A stretch of DNA of 64,000 nt from Labia minor. Taxonomy: Eukaryota; Arthropoda; Insecta; Dermaptera; Spongiphoridae. Where the stretch lies: positions 69,803,267-69,867,266 of the forward strand of contig OY720346.1 in NCBI GenBank assembly GCA_963082975.1, given 5' to 3'. Below the pieces are notes generated by a model, which was not told the origin of the DNA, ran no database searches, and saw nothing but the letters and a program-made list of their open reading frames with translations. Below, in pieces: positions 33,833-43,533 of this stretch. The first letter of the stretch is position 1; every line of letters starts with the position of its first letter. The position numbers and the translations under genes are program-made.

Positions 33833-36265
33833 TCTTATATATAAAATTCTCGTGTCACAAAACTTTGACAGAATACTCCTCCGAAACGGCTGGACCGATT
33901 CTTATGAAATTTTTTATGTATATTCAGTAGGTCTCAGGGCATGTCAGACTTCCTTTAGAAAACCGCTAATTGGTAAGGTGTGTCCAGGAGATGCTAATTA
34001 ATTAAAGATAGTTTAGTTACCATACTAGCTCATAGAGGCGCTGGTGGCGATAATTTGACATGTATATAAATTCTAATAGAAGACTTGCAAACAAAAGCGG
34101 TTCCTGGCCGAGCGAGCTAGCGCGTCTTCTTATGACTTTGCACCCTAAGTTCGAAACTTGCAAAGGCACATTTTTTTCTTTAGGTATTATATATTTTTTT
34201 TAAAATTTATTAATTTTTATTATTTTAATATTTTATTAAATTAAATTTTATTATTAAATTTTATTTTATTAAATTAAATTTTATTTTATTAAATTAAATT
34301 TTATTTTATTATATTATAATATTAAATTTTATTTTATTAAATTAATAATTATGTCAATTAATTTTTTCTGCATAAATAAACATATATAAAAAACTATATA
34401 AAATTTGAATTTTCATTCATTCATTTAAAATGATATTAAAATATTCCTTTGAAATATAATAAATAATTAAATTAATCCCTACTAGGGCCTCGGGGGGGGG
34501 GGGGGGGGTAACTTTCTCTTTTTGGAAAACCCATATTGCCATCCCCAGCTCGACTATCTATATATAAAAAAAAGGTTTTTGTCTGCATATTGCTCAGAAT
34601 TTAAAAATTATTATAATATTTCACTTTTTATTTTAAATTCTCATATTTAAATATCAATTAAATTAAATAATTTATTCTAAAAGTACTCATTTAAATTTAT
34701 TTAATAAAATATTTAGATCATATTTAAATTAATTTTTATTTATTCTTTCTATATAATTGAATATTTCATCTTTTCTATTTGAAAGTGAAAGCTTAAAAAA
34801 ACTGAATATATTATTTTTAACCTTTTATCAATACAAAAATATTTTCAAAACTTCAATTAAAATGACAAAATTTTATTATTTTTGTTTTTGTTTCAATTAT
34901 TAATTACAAATATATTTTAAGTGCAAAAATGATTTCTTGGTTAATTAAAATATGTTTTTTAGACAAATGATATTACGAGATGTTTTAAATTTATGTCTTT
35001 TTTATATTGAGTATTTTTTTTTAAAATTAAAATTTGTTTTAAATCAAAATTATTGTATTCTATTATATTTTTTTATTAATAGGCTTCTTTTTTTATTTTT
35101 AATTTTTAATAAATTCTCTTTTTTGATATGATATTAATAAAAAATAATATTCAATTGTATTTAAATTTAAAAATTAGAAACACATGTAATCAATCATATG
35201 GATAACGAATGGAACATTTTGAAAATCAAGTTGGTATTAAATTCAGAAAAAAATACTGATATATAGAATATAATAGACCATTCGAATATAATTTAAAACT
35301 ATTTATCTCCTTTTATTTTAAATTTAAAAAAACGGAGTGTTAAGAAATTAAGATGCCTGGATAGGTAAATGGGCTGGAAGAGGAGGCAATTTATAATTTT
35401 CTTCTAATTCAGATTGAAATTAATAGTGATAAGAAAATATATTTATTAACAAAATCTTAATATACAAAATGTAGAATTTGAATATGTAGAAGGATAATAA
35501 TATTTGAGAAAATTTAAATCGAGGTAGAAATCGGGAAACGCCTGTTATCATGCAGTAAAGAGGGTTATCTCATCAAAATTATTATCAAAAGGAATCAAAA
35601 TTAAAATATATAAACCAATTATTTTGCCTGCCTGTTGTATTATATGGGTGGGACGCATGGTCTATGACCCTGGGAGATGAGAGTAGATTCAGAGTATTCT
35701 TTCCAGCATATATTGGCCAAAGAAAGGTGAGGTCACCGGGGAATGGCGAAGACTGCATAACGAGGAATGGCATGACCTCTATGCATCTTCAGAAATAGTT
35801 AGGGTTATAAAAGCGAAAAAGCTGCGATAGGCAGGAGACGTGGCTAGAATGGGAGAGGAAAAAGATATGGATTGGAAAACGGTGCGGAGACCGATTGGAA
35901 AACGTCCGCTTGGAAGACCAAGGACGCGTAGGAAGGGACGTAAGAGAGATGGGGCAAGGGCTCAAGATAGGGACACTTGGAGAAATGTGGTTGCTGCGGC
36001 CAAGTACTTTCGAGTTCCTTAGAGTCACACAGAGATAGATAGATATAACATATACAATAATATACAATAATAATATATATAATTAAAATATATTTTAAAT
36101 AAGAACACAAAAAGAAATGAATGTTCTATGTAATATACTGATTGAAACAAAATGGATGAAAACCTTTTACTACTCTTAACCAAACACTATGTACCACTCG
36201 GGGGGTACAGGGGGCGGAGCCCCCGTCTATGTGCGGAGAGCGCCGAAGGCGCTCGGGGCAGCTAG
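33833..36265 (+). mobile_element. Helitron, second of the tandem pair
   Basis: It starts TCTTATATATAAAATTCTCGTG with no base between it and the CTAG of the first copy, and ends GGGGCAGCTAG at 36265, followed by T. Length is 2433 bp. It is collinear with the first copy but diverged at many sites and carries a 15-G run (34494-34508). The A at 31441 and T at 36266 flank the pair as a unit, as expected if a tandem circle or a read-through product was inserted at one A^T site. Confidence 0.92.
35520..36025 (+). pseudogene. Captured non-LTR RT tail in Helitron 2
   Basis: The same RT tail as in Helitron 1, with slightly more of the core: 'ARMGEEKDMDWKTVRRPIGK' then RPLGRPRTRRKGRK at 35840-36022, and frameshifts elsewhere. 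Non-functional. Confidence 0.7.
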
Positions 36266-36902
36266 TATATATATATATATAGTGTGGAACTGCCGTATGA
36301 CAATGTAAAAAAAAAATAGGGAAATTTTTTATTTAGGGATTTATTCTTTTAGGGATATTTTACTTAGTGATTTTTGCAATTAGGGATTTTTACATGATTT
36401 CTTTCAAAATATCCTACCACTACGGCGGACGAAAAGATTTCGAAATCTTAAAGTAGTTTTTTTATAAATAACTCCTATATATCATTAAGTTTAGGTAAAA
36501 ATGAATATAATGAAACATTTAATAAATTCGATTCCATATAAATTTAATACGACAGTATGATAATTCTCATAAAAATGGGTATTTATTGAGAAAATCAATA
36601 AAATGTGCTTTGAAACCTCTTTAAACTACCCTTACTTATGGTCCGATCTTGTCCAAAAACAATCCAATTCCCGCCCATCATTCCAAAAAAAAACATCTAA
36701 ATATCAAATTTCAAGACAATATCTCATTTTTTTAGACGTAATCTCGGTAACGAGCCGGTTTAAAAATTTTTTTTTGCAGTTTTGGATTCAGAACCGTCTG
36801 AAAAGTGGAAATCTCGAAGAATCTCGGAACAAAAATTTTCAAAATTATATAAATAATAATATGAAATAGTCAATAAATCTTACTTATTATACTAGGAAAA
36901 GT

Positions 36903-36956
<54 letters not shown>

Positions 36957-37400
36957 GAATGGAGCAATTAATTAAGTAGGTCTTTGAAAACAATATTTTT
37001 CATATACCAATGATCATTTCTTAGTATGTATTTTGTCGATAAATTTATGCTTAAGACCGACATTTGTTCGTTGCTCTAAATTATCGACTGTTGCCTGTTT
37101 TCCTCACTCAAGCGTTCGTTTTTACTATCACGCCAGAGACAGTATTGTGATCATGAAAATTTTTGATTTCGAGCTTTTGATGTTTTTATAAGTTTTAAAG
37201 ATCCCTGAGTCATTTTCAGTAAATTTAAAAATTATGTCTGTCTGTGTATGTATATGCAGACAAGATTACGCAAAAATGGTTTGAGCTAGAATCATGAAAT
37301 TTGGTATACGGGCATTATTCAAAATTCGTAGTTTTCTATCTACTTATGAGAAATGTAGCTCAACGGGAAGAGGGTCATTACCAACCACGTTTTCATTTTT
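36266..37400. repeat. Arm of large inverted duplication (partner 50080-51150)
   Basis: 36300-37400 is largely the reverse complement of 50080-51150. It includes a run of 'agggatttt' motifs (36325-36395), an 88-codon open frame mirrored in the partner (36603-36869 plus; 50595-50861 minus) with no recognisable domain, and a long (TA)n at 36905-36944. The 88-codon frame is equally open in both arms only because the arms are near-identical. Confidence 0.75.
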
Positions 37401-38031
37401 ACCGACCGACGATAGTAAGGGAGGTATTGTTTTCACACCAAATTTCACATGTGGAGATTTTTACATATCTCCACGAATCATGCATTTTCTAAACAGAAAA
37501 AAGTATTTTTAGCATGATGTCTGTCCGTCCGTCCGTCCGTATAGATGTGTACAGCCTGAACGACTCAACGGATTTTGATGAAATTTGGTATATTTACTTA
37601 ATGCATCAGTGGGATGAATTGATCAACTTTTGGTGCAATTCCGGAAACCGGAAGTGGTAGTATTAGCGATCGACGATAGGAAGGGAAGGGTTATTTTCAC
37701 ACCAAATTTCACATGAGGAGATTTTTTTATATATCACCACGAATCATGCACTTTGTATTGGTTTTATCCTCGAGAAAAATCATATTTATTAGTTTTTTCT
37801 TGATTTAAAATTATATGACGTCATCCAGCCATTCATGACGTCACAGCCTGGTCTTGCATATATATTATAAATAAAATAAAATTAAAAATGTTTATATTTA
37901 TTATTTATGTATCCATATCTGTTTTTTATTACATTAATAGATATATGAAAATTATTGAAATTGTTTCTGTAGCTGGAAATTAATTTATTTCAAACCGTCG
38001 GTCGGTTCGGACCTGGCCATAGGTCAACTTA
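37401..38031 (+). mobile_element. Helentron-like element, copy d, with inferable empty site
   Basis: Complete: ACCGACCGACGATAG to AACTTA, with CCGTCCGTCCGTCCG and two TGACGTCA motifs. The mirror arm at 50067-50100 lacks the element and reads (reverse complement) acgttttca-TTTTTTT-acctctattcg. The filled site has five T before and four after, i.e. two extra T. This fits insertion in a T-run. Confidence 0.7.
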
Positions 38032-39001
38032 TTTTACCTCTATTCGTAAAAATCATGGTTTCTTTTTCCTTAACAATTGAATTTTGTTTAGTTGAAGAAG
38101 AATGAAATAAAGGACATTTTCAAACCTTTGAAAATAGATAATATCCAGGTGGACATTTATTAATAAAAAAAAAAAATAATAAAAAAACAATATTTTTTTT
38201 ATACTGGCCTGGCCAACATGCGGCCCACCGTGAAAAATTGTGTGGCCCGCCAGTTAACTTTCTATTTCTTTTGTAACTTTCTTTTAAACTCAGGTATTTG
38301 GACAATTCAGGTATTTGAAAAATCTATGAAACTATACTTACTTGAATAAGAGAGACAATAATAATACAACAAAGACCCTTTAGACACCTACCCTTCTCAA
38401 AAGATAATACACATGTCATATTCCAGTTGGAGAGAAAAGATATTCAAGGGAAAATTGGAAGAAGAATTTGATGTGAAATTTTAGTCTATTTAGAAAATAA
38501 ATGAAAGCCTGAGTTTAACCCAAACCTTATATCATATCGAATATATATTTACAAAGAATATTTTGATTAAATTAAATTATAAATTATATATTATTTATAC
38601 AAAAATCAAATTATCCAGGTTTTTGAAAAAACAGCAAGAAGTTAAGTTTTAATAAGCATATAATAATATATTTTAAATAATATTTATTACTATCATTTTC
38701 TTAAGGTGTAGAGGATGAGAAAAAATTTTACATTACAACCCATTTTCTCACCATCTGATCAATAAATGGTCATTGATAAATGAAAAAAACGCCTTATTTA
38801 ATAAATTCTCTCAACCTATAATCATTTTATTTATTAATTGTATATATATAAATATATTATTTTTGATCTAAACGAATAGAAAAGGATTTTACATAAAATT
38901 TTTAATCATTCCACAAATTAATAATATAATAAATGACACATTGTAAATTGTGGATAAAAAAATATATTTCATTATATGTTATCATAATTATTATACTAGA
39001 A

Positions 39002-39033
<32 letters not shown>

Positions 39034-39113
39034 TTAATTTTATTACGAAATTAATTAAAAAATTTTAAAATATTTTAAAGATAAAAAATCATTGATATAA
39101 TATCAATTAAAAA
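38032..39113. other. Upstream flank of F-box copy 4, repeats only
   Basis: 38070-38330 mirrors 49930-50060 and 48000-48210. 38200-38640 is a near-exact direct copy of 12205-12640. It includes 'ctggcctggccaacatgcggccc', which resembles a hAT-type terminus without a proven partner. 38870-39110 matches 1490-1680 plus 2860-2930 without the hAT element of copy 1. No gene is seen. Confidence 0.6.
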
Positions 39114-39747
39114 TAAGTTGACCTGTAGCCAGGTCCGAACCGACCGACGGTTTGAAGTAAATTAATTTCCAGCTACAGAAACAATTTCAAATAATTTTAA
39201 TATTAATTATTAATGTAATAAAAAACAGATAGGCATATAACATAAATAATAAATATAAACATTTTTAATTTTATTTTATTTATAATATATATGCAAGACC
39301 AGGCTGTGACGTCATGAATGGCTGGATGACGTCATATAATTTTAAATTAAGAAAAATCTAATAAATATGATTTTTCTCGTGGATAAAATCAATACAAAGT
39401 GCATGATTCGTGGTGATATGTAAAAAATCTCCACATGTGAAATTTGGTGTGAAAACATACCTCCCTTCCTATCGTCGATCGCTAATATTACCACTTCCGG
39501 TTTCCGGATTTGCACCAAAAGTTGATCAATTCATCACACTGACGCATTAAGTAAATATACCAAATTTCATCAAAATCGGTTGAGCCGTTCAAGCTGTACA
39601 CATCTATACGAACGGACGGACGGACAGACATCATGCTAAATATACTTTTTTCTGTTAAGAAAATGCATGATTCGTGGAGATATGTAAAAATCTCCACATG
39701 TGAAATTTGGTGTGAAAACAATACCTCCCTTACTATCGTCGGTCGGT
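39114..39747 (-). mobile_element. Helentron-like element, copy e (minus)
   Basis: Complete in reverse: taagttgacctg...(hairpin loop changed to tagc) at the left and cgtcggtcggt at the right. It contains (ACGG)n and both TGACGTCA motifs. It lies just upstream of F-box copy 4. Confidence 0.65.
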
Positions 39748-40023
39748 AAAAAGAGGCGGTAGGCAAATATAATACATTAATTAATAATAATTAAAAAAAT
39801 TAAAATCATTTAAAATAAGAAGTTTCAAAATATCAAGATTTTTTAAATCATTATAATTTCTGAATATTTAATGATTACATTTAAAATCATTTGAAAGTTA
39901 TAATTTCATCTTCACAAACAGAGATTAAAAAATAATAAAATCGAAATATTGAAAAAATATAATAGGGAGGTAGAAAAAAAGTTCGAATTCCCTTCTTCTT
40001 ATTTTTACTTAACTGGTCTTCTG

Positions 40024-40093
40024 ATTGGTTGCCTGTTTCGACACACCTTTTTTCGACTTAAACGCCACCCTCCATTTCCTTTAGCTATCATTT
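40024..40093 (+). promoter_or_regulatory. Conserved 5' region of F-box copy 4
   Basis: An inverted CCAAT box (40024-40028) and a TCATTT motif at the usual spacing. Confidence 0.3.
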
Positions 40094-40190
40094 GCTCTCT
40101 GCATCTCACCAAGTCAACATCAGCACGCTTGCTAACAGAGTGTACTTTGCAATTTGTTTTCTTTTTCATTTTCTTTTTTCTTTTTTAATC

Positions 40191-41585
40191 ATGCCATTCA
40201 AAAAGTTAAAAGTCGACCATTGTGTCCAGGAGGTGACTCCTGTAAATGAAACGAGTGTTCATTATAGTGGTGATCAAGAATTATATCATCATATGACGAG
40301 ATTACCGCAAGAATTAGTAGGTAATATTCTTCAATATGCAACAATACAACAATTGCTTGTTTTTAGTGAAGATCCATATTATTACCATGCGATTATCAAG
40401 TCTGGGATTATCTCTTCCTTACCAGCAATATCATTCCGCCGTCGGAATTCCTTCTACGCTGAACATTTTTTCGGACGATTCTATTTATTCATAGAAACAG
40501 TTGAAGTAAGTGAGTTGAATTATGAATTTTTAATCAAGTTTATAAAACATTATCCCATGCCCCGATTAAAAAAAATTAATTTTATAATTTTACACAAACG
40601 TGTAAAAATCATAAATGATATAGAAAATCTTCTAACAAAATTAAAATGTCTTATAGAAGAAGGTAAACTGCCAACTTGTCCTATTTTTAATAAGGTAGAA
40701 GAAATTATTATCAGAATAAGACGTGTGCGTTTACCAAATCCTGAAATTTTTTCATGGGCTATTAATTATTTTTTTCCAAATTTAAAAAAATTAGACTTAA
40801 AGGGTGAACCTATATTAAATAATAAATCATTTTGTAAAATGAACAACCTTGTAACATTAAATTTGCCGATATTATTGATAGAAACAATGGAACCATTGAA
40901 ATCAATAGTTAACTTCTCTAATTTAAGAAAAGTAAAAATCGGTTTTATTTCTGATAATATTACCTGGCCATCTTATTTGTCTAAATTAGAAAATTTAGAA
41001 CACCTACAGATTTCATACGATGGCCCAGAAGAAATTGTCAGGAGTTATTTTGAAATTGCACCATTACGTAAATTGAAAAAAGTAATGCTTTTGCAAATTC
41101 CATCATTTACAGAAAAACTAGTTAAAGTGTTTCTAGAAAAAAGATTACCATTAACAATTTTGAAAATATGTTTTTGCGATAATGTCGAGAAAAATGCTTT
41201 GAAAATGCTCAATCAGTTTGAAAATTTAACAGATCTCCGATTAGAATGCTGTGAATTATTAAAATCTAGTGATCTCGAGGATATCCATAAAATAAAAAAA
41301 TTAAATATTTTATCGTTGCGTGGATGTCTAGAAATAGATAATGAAGCCCTTCCATATATTTTTCAATGTAAAACATTATATCAATTAACTCTTGATGGCA
41401 CAAATGTAAAAGTTGATTTTAGGTCATTTAAAAATAACTTGCGTGTTCATACATTGAACATTCAAAAACAAGACCATCATAATGATTATCGTACGTGGCC
41501 ATCTAATTTGAATACTCCAGATAAAGGTCGGAATTTAAAAGAATTGTTACCTTTTGCATGTTGTATCAAAAAATTAACATTTTAA
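40191..41585 (+). CDS. F-box/leucine-rich-repeat protein, paralogue 4
   Basis: An intact single-exon gene of 464 codons, closest to paralogue 2. It keeps the F-box (RLPQELVGNILQYATIQQLL) and all LRR blocks, with NLPILLIETMEP in the variable segment and KIGFISDNITWPS after it. Private changes include H for Q in VHYSG, A for V in YHAIIK, I for N in LTILKI and T for A in YRTW. Nothing disrupts the frame. It sits between the arms of a large inverted duplication. The expected role is substrate adaptor of an SCF ubiquitin ligase in cytosol or nucleus; the target is unknown. Confidence 0.85.
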   Translation: MPFKKLKVDHCVQEVTPVNETSVHYSGDQELYHHMTRLPQELVGNILQYATIQQLLVFSEDPYYYHAIIKSGIISSLPAISFRRRNSFYAEHFFGRFYLFIETVEVSELNYEFLIKFIKHYPMPRLKKINFIILHKRVKIINDIENLLTKLKCLIEEGKLPTCPIFNKVEEIIIRIRRVRLPNPEIFSWAINYFFPNLKKLDLKGEPILNNKSFCKMNNLVTLNLPILLIETMEPLKSIVNFSNLRKVKIGFISDNITWPSYLSKLENLEHLQISYDGPEEIVRSYFEIAPLRKLKKVMLLQIPSFTEKLVKVFLEKRLPLTILKICFCDNVEKNALKMLNQFENLTDLRLECCELLKSSDLEDIHKIKKLNILSLRGCLEIDNEALPYIFQCKTLYQLTLDGTNVKVDFRSFKNNLRVHTLNIQKQDHHNDYRTWPSNLNTPDKGRNLKELLPFACCIKKLTF

Positions 41586-41633
41586 TTTAAATATTACTTT
41601 TTTGTGAGTGACAATTGTATTTAGAGTATAAAA

Positions 41634-41639
41634 AATAAA
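41634..41639 (+). terminator. Poly(A) signal AATAAA, F-box copy 4
   Basis: AATAAA 49 nt after the stop, as in the other paralogues. Confidence 0.45.
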
Positions 41640-42907
41640 TTTTTATAAATATTTCTTATGATGGTTTTATAAGCTTAAATTATTTTAATATTTAAGATTT
41701 ATATTTTATAATATCTATATTAAAAATATTTATATATAATTTTTAATAATTGAAAATACTATTTTATTAATATAAATAAATTACCATTGTATGTTTGTAT
41801 TTATATGAAAAAAGAAATTGTTAACTTTAAATCATAAATTTGTTCATATTTTTTTTTAATAATATTATATTTTAATTAAATTATTTAAAAAATAATTTTA
41901 AATATTTAATAAAATTATTCTATAAAGTAAAATTATTATTGATTTATATTGTAATGTTTATAATACAAAAACTTAACAAATATCTCATTGGATCTTTTTG
42001 TCATATTTGTAATTAATATTTTTAATGTAAGTATAACTTAATTAATATTAAAACATATTATAAAATGAAATTTTATGAATTTATTTTGTTTTACTTTTCA
42101 ATCCTATAACCTTTCCCATATTCTTTATATATATATATATATAAGAAAGATATATAAATAATATAATCTTATCTTATTATGCTAGCTAAAATTGTTTGTA
42201 TAACAGATTGCGAAATTTGTATTGTCATTAGAACTGTTTAATAAATTGTTATCTCTGACATATAAATATATATTTATTATGTAAAGTTCATTTCATATAT
42301 ACATATATATTCAAAATTATACGAAATGAACTTCACATAATAAATATATATTTTATGTTAGAGATAACAATTTATTAAACAGTTCGTATTGCAATATTTT
42401 AAACAAAGTTGTACATATATATATATATATATATAATTTACAAATTTGTTTAAAATAATATATAAGTTATATATATTTACATGCATATGAAATTCTTCTT
42501 TCTCGTGAAATAGCGCGAATTTCGTCTGTTTTAAAATTTCTTACGCAGAAGTTTTCACTTCTGTCGGCCAGTCCCACGACTGCCAATTTTGCTTTTTTAA
42601 TTCCGAAAAGCTGCAATGCACATTTTTTTGTCTTTAGTTTGTTTTATAAACTTTTGGGGCGCTAAACAGTTTTTCAAAAAAAAACTATAGAAAAAATATA
42701 TATGAACCTTTATATTATATATTTATGTATTATTGAGGAGCACAAGTTCATTCATTTTAATCAGATTGATGCAAATGTGTAACATTTAATAATTGTAATA
42801 AATAATTAAAGATTGTATATCAATATTTTTTAAAGGGTAGAGCGAGAGCTCGTTGTCCCAGGTATTAATATTGCCAGCCAAATCCAATAATAATGAATCA
42901 TTTTTTT
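41640..42907. other. 3' flank of F-box copy 4 and start of palindrome-rich core
   Basis: 41640-42165 duplicates 14644-15170. From 42166 the sequence is new: 'tcttatcttattatgctagctaaaattg' is inverted at about 45757-45785. 42720-42840 is inverted at 44640-44760. No gene is supported. Confidence 0.55.
42231..42385. repeat. Palindrome with ~63-bp arms
   Basis: 42231-42294 (gaactgtttaataaattgtt...) is inverted at 42323-42385 with a 28-nt AT-rich loop and a few mismatches. It is MITE-like; no TSD was identified. Confidence 0.8.
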
Positions 42908-43533
42908 ACCGACCGACGATAGTAAGGGAGGTATTGTTTTCACACCAAATTTCACATGTGGAGATTTTTACATATCTCCACGAATCATGCATTTTCTAAA
43001 CAGAAAAAAGTATTTTTAGCATGATGTCTGTCCGTCCGTCTGTCCGTCCGTATAGATGTGTACAGCCTGAACGGCTCAACCGATTTTGATGAAATTTGGT
43101 ATATTTACTTAATGCATCAGTGGGATGAATTGATCAACTTTTGGTGCAAATCCGTGAACCGGAAGTGGTAGTATTAGCGATCGACGATAGGAAGGAAAGG
43201 GTTATTTTCACACCAAAGGAGATTTTTTTATATATCACCACGAATCATGCACTTTGTATTGGTTTTATCCTCGAGAAAAATCATATTTATTAGTTTTTTC
43301 TTGATTTAAAATTATATGACGTCATCCAGCCATTCATGACGTCACAGCCTGGTCTTGCATATATATTATAAATAAAATAAAATTAAAAATGTTTATATTT
43401 ATTATTTATGTATGCCTATCTGTTTTTTATTACATTAATAGATATATGAAAATTATTTGAAATTGTTTCTGTAGCTGGAAATTAATTTATTTCAAACCGT
43501 CGGTCGGTTCGGACCTGGCCACAGGTCAACTTA
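42908..43533 (+). mobile_element. Helentron-like element, copy f, with inferable empty site
   Basis: Complete, ACCGACCGACGATAG to AACTTA. Its flanks (tgaatca-T7 and T3-aacttaag) are mirrored without the element at 44337-44365 (eight A on the plus strand). As with copy d there are two T more than in the empty site. Confidence 0.7.

Noticed and set aside
36603-36869. 88-codon frame conserved in two copies (also 50595-50861)
   Set aside because: The two copies are the mirrored arms of one inverted duplication. No domain and no independent conservation.
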